Shown here: positions 41,896 to 49,630 of the stretch, piece after piece | Layout: every line of letters starts with the position of its first letter | Position numbering within the stretch: the first letter of the stretch is position 1 | Source of the DNA: Pararhodobacter sp. CCB-MM2 | GTDB taxonomy: Bacteria; Pseudomonadota; Alphaproteobacteria; Rhodobacterales; Rhodobacteraceae | Assembly: GCF_001691415.1 (NCBI RefSeq) | Contig: NZ_LRRR01000029.1 | Span: 1 to 54,819, forward strand | Length of the DNA stretch: 54,819 nucleotides | Direction of reading: 5' to 3' | The notes under the pieces: generated by a model | Databases searched by the model: none | The model's input: only the letters and a program-made list of their open reading frames with translations | Told to the model about the DNA's origin: nothing | Program-made: the position numbers and the translations under genes

Positions 41896-42669
41896 ATGCC
41901 AAGAATTCTGCAGCGCATCATCGCCGCCACCCCTGAACTTGCGCCGCCCCCGCGGATGCCAAAGGGGTTTGTTGCGATCGTGCCAGCTGTGGATGATCCG
42001 GCCGAGGATGCGCTGCCTCTAGGAACGAGCTTTCTGGAAGACGTCGCCTGCATAATCGAGTATCGCTCCACCGACGGCGACATCAGTAGGCGCAGGATTT
42101 CCATCAAGTCGGTCGAACGCGCCAGAACGGGAACCCTTCTGGGATGTTACTGTTATGAGCGCCGCGCGGCTCGGACTTTTCGCGCCGACCGCGTTAAATG
42201 TGTTATTTCTGATGATGGCGAGATCATCGAATGGGCCGACTTCTTTCGTGAAGTCCTGTCCGAGCAAGTGGACAACGCCTGTCAGGAACCCGTCTCATTC
42301 CTGCGCTTTCAGTTAAGAAGCCAGGTCGCGCTCTTGGTCGCTGCAGCCAGATGCGATCGAGAATACCATCCGACAGAACATGATGCGATCGTCGACTATG
42401 TGCTTGAGCGCTATGAGATCGACGCATTGGGCGGGGGGCAATGCACCGAGGACGATGTCGCATCGGTTCAGCGCTTCATTGGCTTGATGGCACCAACGCA
42501 GCAGACAGTCCGTTCTCATTGCCGCAGTCTCAGGTCCCTGTCCGATGCGCAGCGGCAAATATTCGCGAGAGCCTTGCGTTCCGTTATCACTGCCGACGGC
42601 GTAATTGCGCCGGACGAAACGACCTTCCTGATGGAACTGCACAACGAACTCCAGCTCTTTGCGAAATGA
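41896..42669 (+). CDS. WYL-like plus TerB-like two-domain protein
   Basis: 257 residues; AAAGG precedes the ATG. Residues about 50-115 have the small beta fold of WYL domains (CIIEYRSTDGDISRRRISIKSVERA, LLGCYCYERRAARTFRADRVKCVI). Residues about 140-257 are a TerB-like all-helical domain (QVALLVAAARCDREYHPTEHDAIVDYVLERYEID, ARALRSVITADGVIAPDETTFL) with acidic D/E positions. WYL domains sense ligands in defence and regulatory proteins. It lies 53 bases after the repressor and is probably expressed with it in the lysogen: a lysogenic-conversion candidate. Confidence 0.7.
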   Translation: MPRILQRIIAATPELAPPPRMPKGFVAIVPAVDDPAEDALPLGTSFLEDVACIIEYRSTDGDISRRRISIKSVERARTGTLLGCYCYERRAARTFRADRVKCVISDDGEIIEWADFFREVLSEQVDNACQEPVSFLRFQLRSQVALLVAAARCDREYHPTEHDAIVDYVLERYEIDALGGGQCTEDDVASVQRFIGLMAPTQQTVRSHCRSLRSLSDAQRQIFARALRSVITADGVIAPDETTFLMELHNELQLFAK

Positions 42670-42713
42670 TGGTCAATTCCGGAAGGATCTGAGCCGCCGC
42701 CGCTGCCTGCATC

Positions 42714-42962
42714 TTGGTCTTTTCAGTCGGCCAGAGATACGCCTTTTCCGCCTATGCGGAGAGCCGGAGCGAGGCTCTGGACATTCCGCTTCGCGACCTC
42801 CCGCCAGAGCCGGATTATGGCTACACGCGGCTCTGGCTTCTCCTCGGCTTGATCGCTGACGCGCTGGCCCTAAGCCTTCTGAGGTTCATCTTCATTTGCA
42901 CCCTACCGGGGGGCAAAGCGCAGGATGCTCATGAAGACGACGATGGCGATCAGGCCATCTAG
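42714..42962 (+). CDS. Putative small membrane protein after the WYL-TerB gene
   Basis: 82 residues from a TTG, with one strong transmembrane segment (LWLLLGLIADALALSLLRFIFICTL). No good ribosome site. Its 3' end overlaps a convergent small ORF, so one of the two may be false. Confidence 0.35.
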   Translation: MVFSVGQRYAFSAYAESRSEALDIPLRDLPPEPDYGYTRLWLLLGLIADALALSLLRFIFICTLPGGKAQDAHEDDDGDQAI

Positions 42963-43037
42963 CGAGCCGCGGATTGTCGGTGCGATGCCGCATTCCAATG
43001 TGGAGCCATAGGTCCAGTCGATCCCGAGAACGCTCAT
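42903..43037 (-). CDS. Putative 44-residue membrane peptide
   Basis: MSVLGIDWTYGSTLECG... with a hydrophobic C-terminal helix (LDGLIAIVVFMSILRFA). GGGGAT lies about 6 bases before the ATG. It would be the minus-strand product of the divergent 43.1 kb promoter region. It overlaps the convergent plus-strand ORF by 60 bases. Confidence 0.4.
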   Translation of the reverse strand: MSVLGIDWTYGSTLECGIAPTIRGSLDGLIAIVVFMSILRFAPR

Positions 43038-43118
43038 TTGCCATCCCCGCCCCGCGCGGGGCTTTCTCATGCGCGCTACCACGGCGCTGACCGGGGCAGG
43101 ATAGCAGGTGGAATCGCT

Positions 43119-43185
43119 AATGGCCAACATTTGCAGCCGGATGGCCAGATAGCATTTGACACTTGGCCAATTGGCCACCAATACT
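43119..43185 (+). promoter_or_regulatory. Promoter with CI-like operators
   Basis: TTGACA (43156-43161) is a perfect -35, 18 bases before AATACT (43180-43185). The spacer contains the palindrome TGGCCAATTGGCCA (43164-43177). AATGGCCAAC (43119-43128) and ATGGCCAG (43141-43148) are further half-sites like those between cro and cI. A repressor bound here would block RNA polymerase directly. Confidence 0.75.
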
Positions 43186-43247
43186 ACGCCCATCGAGACC
43201 CACCGCAGACGCGATCGCAGAGCGTGGGCCACCAAGGGAGTTCCGAC

Positions 43248-43397
43248 TTGCACACCACGCCCAACATCACCCCCTATACCGTCATCGACCGTCTTGGAGA
43301 CGGGACCGACATGGCCCGCCGGGTCCGCTGGTGCCTGTTGAAGCGCACCTTCTATGCGCAGCGCTGCATGTTCCGCACCTGCCGGAAGGTGAGTTGA
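43248..43397 (+). CDS. Small basic protein of the CI-controlled operon
   Basis: 49 residues from a TTG with AAGGGAG 7 bases upstream, the best ribosome site nearby; the upstream ATG frame lacks one. HTTPNITPYTVIDRLGD, then RRVRWCLLKRTFYAQRC, is basic with three cysteines in all. Its stop overlaps the ACP start (TGATG). Unknown function. Confidence 0.6.
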   Translation: MHTTPNITPYTVIDRLGDGTDMARRVRWCLLKRTFYAQRCMFRTCRKVS

Positions 43398-43660
43398 TGC
43401 CCGGCCCGGCCTTGGACCCTCTGGCGCGCATTCGGCCCGCCATTGCCGAGTCCTTCCCGCTCTTCGCCGCGACGATGGCGTCAGGCACGCGATCTGCAGG
43501 CCACGACATCGACAGCCTCGACCTCATTTCACTCGTGATCGATGTCGAGGACACCTTCGACGTCGAGTTCCCGTCCGAGGCCTTTGACGCAATCGCGACC
43601 CCCGGCGACCTTGCCGAGGCTCTGGATCGGCAGCTCTCAGTCGCCGGAGGCGCCGCATGA
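43397..43660 (+). CDS. Acyl carrier protein-like protein encoded by the prophage
   Basis: 87 residues. HDIDSLDLISLVIDVEDTFDVEFPSEAFDAIATPGDLAEALDRQL aligns with the ACP helix II-III core: DSLD holds the serine that takes 4'-phosphopantetheine, followed by the acidic recognition helix (vEdtFdvEfP). Length and acidity are normal for ACP. The start overlaps the upstream stop, and the stop overlaps the next ATG by 4 bases, so it is firmly in a phage operon. No synthase or transferase genes accompany it. It may titrate or redirect host acyl-ACP functions, or modify a phage protein; that is inference. Confidence 0.8.
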   Translation: MPGPALDPLARIRPAIAESFPLFAATMASGTRSAGHDIDSLDLISLVIDVEDTFDVEFPSEAFDAIATPGDLAEALDRQLSVAGGAA

Positions 43661-44325
43661 ACGCGCGCGCTTCAATCAACGGCATTACGCTGTCCGCCCC
43701 GGCCTCGGTCGTCCTGGCCCGCGCCATCGGTCTTACGCCCGCGCAATCGGCGGTATCGCCGACCGTTCCGACAGAAAGGCCAGTGCCCGACACATTGCCG
43801 CAGGGGGCGGAGCGCGCCCTCGACCTTGTTCGAGGGCATGGCGGCCCGCTGACGCGTCGCGATTTTCGCGAGGTCCTCGGCCAGACCGCCGCTCAGTGCG
43901 ACGCGCTGATGAACGGGATGAGGATCCTGTTGGATCATCGCATGGTCGAGATCACTGCCGGCCGGGGCCAGACCAATGACCCCTACGTCTGGGCGCTGAC
44001 ATCGCGCGGCAAGGCGTGGCAGCCGAAGCGCACACAGCCGATTACCGACGCAGACATCCTCGAAGCCGTGGCACGGATCAACGCACGGCCGCGTTCCTCG
44101 GAGTCTCGGCTGTGGTGGACCGGCACTCGCCGCGAGTATCCGGCCAGCGCCAGCACGGTTTGCGACGAGATCCTCGCCAACGGCCGCAAGCGTAACAGCG
44201 TGAGCTTCTTCCGTGATCGCCTCGCAGCCTTAGCCGAGGCCGGACATCTGGACGCGGAGCCCGTTCCGCGCGGAGGCGGGGTCATCGATTTCTACTGGCT
44301 TCCTCTGACTGCCCCGCGCCGCTGA
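43657..44325 (+). CDS. Unknown protein with two helical DNA-binding-like modules
   Basis: 222 residues. ERALDLVRGHGGPLTRRDFREVLGQTAAQCDALMNGMRILLDHRMVEI (about 50-100) and the C-terminal NSVSFFRDRLAALAEAGHLDAE region each look like a winged-helix. Overlaps ACP by 4 bases. Possibly a regulator. Confidence 0.6.
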   Translation: MNARASINGITLSAPASVVLARAIGLTPAQSAVSPTVPTERPVPDTLPQGAERALDLVRGHGGPLTRRDFREVLGQTAAQCDALMNGMRILLDHRMVEITAGRGQTNDPYVWALTSRGKAWQPKRTQPITDADILEAVARINARPRSSESRLWWTGTRREYPASASTVCDEILANGRKRNSVSFFRDRLAALAEAGHLDAEPVPRGGGVIDFYWLPLTAPRR

Positions 44326-44345
44326 AGCCTCACCGGCGCGCACCT

Positions 44346-44383
44346 GCCCCGGCGGCTGACCCTGACCACCGCCGGGGCCTTTT
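44346..44383 (+). terminator. Strong intrinsic terminator
   Basis: GCCCCGGCGG (44346-44355), a 13-base loop, CCGCCGGGGC (44369-44378), then CTTTT. It separates the ACP operon from the integrase-proximal genes. Confidence 0.8.
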
Positions 44384-44400
44384 CCAATCCCGAGGTCCCC

Positions 44401-44502
44401 ATGAACCAGATTGCCCCCGAAATCGTGTCCGAAATCGAGACCTTCCCCACGCGGACAATCGCAACAACGAACGCTGGCCGTGAGGGGAAGGCCTATGCCT
44501 GA
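44401..44502 (+). CDS. Small 33-residue ORF before the wHTH gene
   Basis: ATG at 44401 to TGA 44500-44502; the stop overlaps the next gene's start region (ATG at 44495). MNQIAPEIVSEIETF... has no recognised domain. It may be a leader peptide coupling translation of the next gene. Confidence 0.35.
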   Translation: MNQIAPEIVSEIETFPTRTIATTNAGREGKAYA

Positions 44503-44797
44503 TACAGCCCTCAAGACAAACCCACAGGCAAAGCAGCGTGACATCAATGCTACAATCGACGGCCTCAAGCTCAGGGTCCTGCGCGCCGTGCCTCGTAACG
44601 ACTGGTATTGCTCCCTCGCGCGCCTGACTCATAAGACGGAGATCCCTCGCGAGATCTGCCGAGGGATCATTGCCGAACTGCGAGCAGAAGGTCTGGTGAC
44701 CTATCGTAAGGGCCTGATGAACGAGGACGGAGATCTCGGCGGGACCGGATACACGCTGACCAAGAAAGGCGAGGCCAAGATCGAGGAGGGAGAGTAA
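44495..44797 (+). CDS. Small winged-helix protein
   Basis: 100 residues from MPDTALKTNPQAKQRD, with GAGGGGAAG upstream. DWYCSLARLTHKTEIPREICRGIIAELRAEGLVTYRKGLMNEDG is a winged-helix with a wing and then YTLTKKGEAKIEEGE. Upstream of the integrase, so it may act as an excisionase-like or regulatory factor. Confidence 0.7.
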   Translation: MPDTALKTNPQAKQRDINATIDGLKLRVLRAVPRNDWYCSLARLTHKTEIPREICRGIIAELRAEGLVTYRKGLMNEDGDLGGTGYTLTKKGEAKIEEGE

Positions 44798-44798
44798 C

Positions 44799-44978
44799 AT
44801 GGGAGCGCCCCGCCTGACCCAAGCCAAGATCGAGCGCGCCCTCGCCGCCTTCAAAGCCGAAGTCGGCCCAATAGCTGCTGTCATGGTGATGCCCGATGGT
44901 TCTATCCGCGTCGAGGGTCCTGTTGATCGCCCCGCGGAACCGCAGCACGATAACAGAAAGCCAAAGCCATGGACGTGA
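44799..44978 (+). CDS. 59-residue protein directly upstream of the integrase
   Basis: MGAPRLTQAKIERALAAFKAEVG... is a short helix followed by AAVMVMPDGSIRVEGP. A ribosome site (GAGGAGGGAG) lies just before. Its end overlaps the integrase start by 10 bases. A common small pre-integrase phage protein; an excisionase role is possible but unproved. Confidence 0.65.
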   Translation: MGAPRLTQAKIERALAAFKAEVGPIAAVMVMPDGSIRVEGPVDRPAEPQHDNRKPKPWT

Positions 44979-46009
44979 TGCGCCTTAAGTATGTGACCAC
45001 CGAGCGCCTGCCATCAGGCAAAATCCGCTATCGCTTCCGCCGCAATGGCAAGCTGACCACCCTTCGAGGCGAGCCAGGCAGCAGAGAGTTTCACGAGCAC
45101 TACGCCGCGTTGATCGACGATGTCCCCATGGTCACTCCGAAGGCCGTGCGCGGGTCGATCGAATGGCTGGTGTCCCTCTTCCTTGACGATCTTGAGCGTA
45201 AGGTCGCTGCAAAGCTCGCATCCCCACTCACTCTAAAGGGCAAGCGGCACCACCTCGGTCGGCTCATAGCCGAGTACGGCGAACAAGACGCAAACATGCC
45301 TCGCAGCGCGGTTGTGAAGCTGGCCGACAAGCTGTCGGCGACACCTGGCGCGGCCGACAATCTGCTGAAAGCCATCTCCGGCCTCTATCTGTGGGCGATC
45401 CAACGCGACTACGTGTCGTGTGAGAACCCGGCACGCGACGTGAAGCGACTCAGCAAGAAGACAACCGGCTTCGCTCCCTGGTCGGCAGATGACATCGCTA
45501 CTTTCCTTGCCTTCCATGGCCCCGGCACAACGGCCCGCCGGACGTTGATCCTCGCCGCCTGCACAACCGCACGTCGAGGCGACCTCTGCCAACTCGGTAG
45601 ACAGCACGAAGTCATGAAGGGCGCCCGCAAGTGGCTACGCTGGGAGCAGAACAAAGCGCCGCACGAGGTGGTTGAGATGCCGATGTCGGGCGCGCTGCTT
45701 GCCGACTTGGTCGGGCACGGCAACCTGACCTACATCCTCACTTCATTCGGCGCCCCATATTCGGCAGCCGGCCTCGGGAATGCTTTCCGGAAGTGGGCTG
45801 ACGATGCCGGGCTCAAAGGCCGTAGCTTACATGGCGTGCGAAAGGGCGTGGCCTCAATGCTCACCGCAGGGGGAGCGAGCTCAGCCGAAATAGACGTCCT
45901 GCTCGGGCATGAAATGGGCAGCCCGGAGACCAAAGTTTACGTCCGGAGCGCGGCGCGTGCTGCGCTCGCGGAATCGGTTGTCGACCGTCTCGACGGGCTG
46001 CTGAAGTGA
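44969..46009 (+). CDS. Tyrosine recombinase, phage integrase
   Basis: 346 residues. The N-terminal core-binding helices (about 60-175) and a catalytic domain with TTARRGDLCQL (first Arg), LHGVRKG (H..R), LLGHE (His) and VYVRSA (nucleophilic tyrosine) give the full catalytic set. It ends 90 bases from the 3' end of tRNA-Leu, the expected attachment site. An ATG at codon 4 is an alternative start. Catalyses integration and excision. Confidence 0.92.
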   Translation: MDVMRLKYVTTERLPSGKIRYRFRRNGKLTTLRGEPGSREFHEHYAALIDDVPMVTPKAVRGSIEWLVSLFLDDLERKVAAKLASPLTLKGKRHHLGRLIAEYGEQDANMPRSAVVKLADKLSATPGAADNLLKAISGLYLWAIQRDYVSCENPARDVKRLSKKTTGFAPWSADDIATFLAFHGPGTTARRTLILAACTTARRGDLCQLGRQHEVMKGARKWLRWEQNKAPHEVVEMPMSGALLADLVGHGNLTYILTSFGAPYSAAGLGNAFRKWADDAGLKGRSLHGVRKGVASMLTAGGASSAEIDVLLGHEMGSPETKVYVRSAARAALAESVVDRLDGLLK

Positions 46010-46014
46010 CAAAA

Positions 46015-46049
46015 GTGTACCACGCCGCAAAGCTAGAGTGCACCACGCC
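46015..46049 (+). repeat. Two direct repeats between integrase and tRNA (arm-site candidates)
   Basis: GTGTACCACGCC (46015-46026) and GTGCACCACGCC (46038-46049), 11 of 12 identical, 23 bases apart. The position matches integrase arm-type binding sites in attP. Confidence 0.45.
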
Positions 46050-46099
46050 AAAAATTATCTAACGTTTTCAGAGCGTGTTCATGCAGTGTTCACGTCGGG

Positions 46100-46185
46100 T
46101 GGTAGCCGCTGTGGGACTCGAACCCACACGCCCATACGAGCAACGGATTTTAAGTCCGGTCTGTCTACCATTCCAGCAAGCGGCC
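46100..46185 (-). tRNA. tRNA-Leu (anticodon TAA), prophage attachment site
   Basis: The minus strand reads GGCCGCT (acceptor, with a G-T wobble first pair), a D-arm containing TGGTAGAC, CTTAAAA anticodon loop with TAA, a long variable arm, GTGGGTTCGAGTCCCAC T-arm, and AGCGGCT + A + CCA. The 3' CCA is encoded. The integrase gene starts the phage side directly beyond the CCA end. Confidence 0.9.
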
Positions 46186-47511
46186 CCGGCGTTGTCTATC
46201 AACACGTTACGCCGATCTGTACAACCCGCATCATCGAGCGTTTCTACGCTTGTTTCAAGATTTCCAGCCTGTTTCCGTTCTGTTCCCGGCGGGGCAAGAG
46301 CCTCGGACACCCGTTGCCCTTTGGTGGGGCGTGAGGGCACGGGCGTCAGATCCGATCGGCCTGCTGAACGCGATGACGTGGCATCGTGCAGTCGCATGAG
46401 CCATTGATGCGCAGAGCGCCGCATTGGCGACCGGCTTGTGCGTCGTGGCGAGTGTCCCAGGCTGCTTGCCGTGAACCGCCGGAGTTCCTTGGGTCGCGAC
46501 AGCAGAGCAGAAAGATTGGGGGGTGAACTTGTCGCGGTGATGCGCAAGGCAAGCACAGGGAACGGCGTATCTTCAATCAAGGTCATGGTTAATCAGCTGC
46601 GTCCGGTCAATCGCCGCCTTTCATCCCTTGAGCCTGAGAGCCAGACCAACAATCAATTCGGGGCATTCTTCCGTGTCTTCAAAGACGCGACGTGGATTAA
46701 ATTGACGCGGCGCGACATTGTCCCACAGGAAATTTCTCGCGTTATGGCTGTGCAAACGGGAATCTATCAAGCTGTGACAGATGCGAAGGAAAATTCACCC
46801 TGTCGCAACGTGACGAAGCAGATCGACCCGAATTACAATGCCGAGGTCTAATATTCCTACCCTCCGCTTTTGAATGAGGTCACGGCAATATCGCTGGAGA
46901 ATTTGGCATGGAGCCGGGTCTTCGAATATCATGCGATACGCCCAGCGGAACTAGTGTCCGAGGATGTGGTCGCGGACGAAGCTTACTCGCAGCTCGACAT
47001 GAAGGCGGTGTCACAAGGCCTCGACCATGCCGTGAACAAGGTTCCTCGGCGGCCCGCAAAGCTCTCCAATCACCGTCACGACGCCTGGCGCGAAAGGTTC
47101 TTCGACGACGCGTCGAAGGTGGGGTTCCGTCCACCCTGCTAAGGCACCTCATCAGGTCGGTTTCGGTGCAAGTCGGTTTGTGACGCGCCAGCCTGCGTCC
47201 AATCTAGGCTGGCGAGCCGCGCCGGGCGCTTGGATCTGGTGCCCGGAAGAAACCGAAAACTGCGCGCGCCCCGCCGGATGCATCCAAGCCACCGGCGCCG
47301 TGTTTGATCTGGGCTGAGAATCCCCGCAGATGACGAACGGGCTGTGTGCCGTCCTGCCGCAGAAGGAAGGGCGAGCATGGCGGGTAAGCCACGCATCCCT
47401 CAAGATCGATATCGCGTCATCGTCCATGCCAAGGGGAGGCGCAGATGACAGTGCCGTCATCGCGTAAGAGGGCGCTGGTGCAAATCTGACAGGACGCCAA
47501 TGCACACAGCC
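46186..47511. other. Gene-poor stretch after the tRNA, with an unexplained double hairpin
   Basis: About 1.3 kb without a supported gene. ORFs at 46438-46851 and 46870-47142 lack ribosome sites, known domains and codon bias. At 47186-47246 two GC-rich hairpins are adjacent: CGCCAGCCT/AGGCTGGCG and CCGGGC/GCCCGG. The rest looks like decayed sequence beside the tRNA hotspot. Confidence 0.4.
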
Positions 47512-49458
47512 TCAAGCCCGTTCGGCCATCCAGCGGATATACCAGTCGAAGCTCCCCGGATTGGCCATCGAGTCTCGGTTCACGACCGTGGCCGGATCAC
47601 CGCCCAGAAGCAGCTTCTTCACCGGGACCTCCAGCTTCTTGCCCGACAGCGTGCGCGGGATCTCTGGCGCGGCGACGATCACGTCGGGCAGGAAACGCGG
47701 CGACAGGCTCTCGCGGATCGCGGCTTTCAGGCGCGCTTCCAGCGCCGCATCCAGTACCGCGCCTTCCGCCAGCACGACGAACAGCGGCATGAAACTGTCG
47801 CGCCCGAGGAACTCGCCATCCACCACCAGCGAATCGGCGATCTCGTCGAGGCTTTCGACCGCGCGGTAGATCTCGGACGAGCCGATGCGCAGCCCGTGCC
47901 GGTTGATCGTCGCATCCGAGCGGCCATAGATCACCGAGCCGCCCTCGGGTGTGATCTCGATCCAGTCGCCATGCCGCCAGACGCCGGGATAAGTGTCGAA
48001 ATAGCTCTCGCGGTAGCGCGCGTCGCCGGGATCGTTCCAGAAATACAGGGGCATCGCCGGCAGGGGCTCGGTGCAGACCAATTCGCCGACAGTGTCGAAG
48101 ACCTCGTTCCCGGCCTCGTCATAGGCCCGGACCGCGTTGCCGAGGAACCGGCACTGCATCTCGCCCGCCCGCACCGGCAGCATCGGATTGCCGCCGACGA
48201 AGGCGCCGCACAGGTCGGTGCCGCCCGAGAGGGGCGCCAGCCACAGGTCCTTCTTCACCGCGCTATAGATCCAGTCGTAGCCTTCGGGCGAGAGGGGCGA
48301 CCCGGTGGACCCGAGGTGCCGCAGAGCCGAGAGGTCCAGCTCCTTCGGCGTGATCCCGGCCTTCAAGCAGGATTGGTGGAAGGCCGCGCCCGCGCCCAGA
48401 TGGGTGAGCTGCTCCTCCGACGCGGCGCGCCACAAGGCCATCAGATCGGGATAGCCGGGCGCCACGTCGAACAGCATCACCGTTGCCCCGCTCATCAGCG
48501 CGAAGAACTGCGTGTTCCACATGATCCAGCCCGAGGAGGTGAGCCAGCAATAGCGGTCGCCCGGCAGCAGATCCATGTGCAGCGAGCATTTCGCGCATTC
48601 CAGCAGGATGCCGCCGTGGCCATGCACGATGGGTTTGGGATTGCCCGTGGTGCCCGAGGAATAGACGATCCACAACGGGTGATCGAAGGGCAGTGAGACC
48701 GGCGCCGTCGCCTCGGCGGCAGGCAGGTCCGCCCAGTCCGACCACCCCTCGGCCAGACCGAACAGGCCCGGAACCATGATCCGATGCTGCAGACCCGGCA
48801 GCCCCTCGGCAATGCCCGCGACCTGTGCGCGCTTGTCGACCTCGCGCCCCGCCAGGATGTAGCTGTCCTGCGCGATCAAGACCTTGGGGTCGATCTGGCG
48901 GAAGCGGTCCAGCACCGCGACCGCCCCCATGTCCGGCGCAGCCTGCGACCAGATCGCCCCCAGCGAGGCCGCGGCAAGGAAGGCCACCATGCTCTCCAGC
49001 GTGTTGGGCAGGATGGCGACGACGCGGTCGCCTTGGTCCACCCCCAAAGCACGAAGGCCAGCCGCGACACGGCCGACCTGATCGGCCAGCTCGGCCCAGC
49101 TGACCTCGCGCCGGCCATAGGTCTCGGATCGGGCAATGATCGCCGGGGCATCCGGGCGGCTGGCGGCATGGGTCAGAACCTGTGCGGCGAAGTTGCACCG
49201 CGCGCCCGGAAACCACTCGGTTCCCGGCATGTCGCGGCGGCCCAGCACCGGTCCACGATTGTCGATCTGCAGGTCGAAATGCTCGACGATGGCGGTCCAG
49301 AACGCGGGCAGATCGCTGACCGACCAATCCCACAGCGCCGGATAATCAGCGAAGTGCAGGCCTTCCTCGGCGGCCAGCCAGCGCTGGAACCCGGCCATCC
49401 GCGTCGCCGCCGCGCGTTCGGGCGTGGGCGCCCAGAGGATTGGTCTGAGATCGGTCAT
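47512..49458 (-). CDS. Acetoacetyl-CoA synthetase
   Basis: 648 residues, GGGGAGGG before the ATG. It activates acetoacetate with ATP and CoA (EC 6.2.1.16) for ketone-body or poly-hydroxybutyrate turnover. Evidence: an ANL adenylate-forming enzyme with IVYSSGTTGNPKPIVHGHGG (P-loop motif), GSTGSPLSPEGYDWIY, SGGTDLCGAFVGGNP, and LSGKKLEVPVKKL carrying the acyl-adenylate lysine near the C-terminus. An ACS-like N-terminal extension (LHFADYPALWDWSVSDLPAFWTAI) is typical of acetoacetate-CoA ligases. Divergent from the DmdB-like ligase. A 1.3 kb gap separates it from the tRNA. Confidence 0.93.
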   Translation of the reverse strand: MTDLRPILWAPTPERAAATRMAGFQRWLAAEEGLHFADYPALWDWSVSDLPAFWTAIVEHFDLQIDNRGPVLGRRDMPGTEWFPGARCNFAAQVLTHAASRPDAPAIIARSETYGRREVSWAELADQVGRVAAGLRALGVDQGDRVVAILPNTLESMVAFLAAASLGAIWSQAAPDMGAVAVLDRFRQIDPKVLIAQDSYILAGREVDKRAQVAGIAEGLPGLQHRIMVPGLFGLAEGWSDWADLPAAEATAPVSLPFDHPLWIVYSSGTTGNPKPIVHGHGGILLECAKCSLHMDLLPGDRYCWLTSSGWIMWNTQFFALMSGATVMLFDVAPGYPDLMALWRAASEEQLTHLGAGAAFHQSCLKAGITPKELDLSALRHLGSTGSPLSPEGYDWIYSAVKKDLWLAPLSGGTDLCGAFVGGNPMLPVRAGEMQCRFLGNAVRAYDEAGNEVFDTVGELVCTEPLPAMPLYFWNDPGDARYRESYFDTYPGVWRHGDWIEITPEGGSVIYGRSDATINRHGLRIGSSEIYRAVESLDEIADSLVVDGEFLGRDSFMPLFVVLAEGAVLDAALEARLKAAIRESLSPRFLPDVIVAAPEIPRTLSGKKLEVPVKKLLLGGDPATVVNRDSMANPGSFDWYIRWMAERA

Positions 49459-49630
49459 GCGGCCCTCCCCTGCCTTATGACTTGCTCCCGCAACCTGAGC
49501 CCGAAACCCAGACGGATCAAGCGGCTAGAGCGTGACGCAGGGTCAGCGGGCGCTTCGACGCTGCGTCGCGACGCTTGACCGCCCCCGAGGTTCGGGTACC
49601 CATATCCGCAGTCTAGAGGAGGATTCCGCC

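Larger units (their letters stand above)
11162..46100. mobile_element. Prophage with lambda-type head and P2-type contractile tail (left end not fixed)
   Basis: Spans from the lysis cassette to the integrase beside tRNA-Leu. All modules needed for a functional temperate phage are present and open: packaging, head, tail, lysis, replication, repressor and integrase. The right boundary is set by the tRNA 3' end. The left attachment copy was not found, so the true left end may lie anywhere left of 11162, possibly including the defence-like arm. Confidence 0.85.

Noticed and set aside
46438..47142. Two plus-strand ORFs after the tRNA
   Set aside because: No ribosome site, domain or consistent codon use; likely decayed sequence.
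47150..47350. Cobalamin-type riboswitch or SRP RNA
   Set aside because: The conserved core boxes of either RNA are absent, and no suitable downstream gene is in the right orientation.
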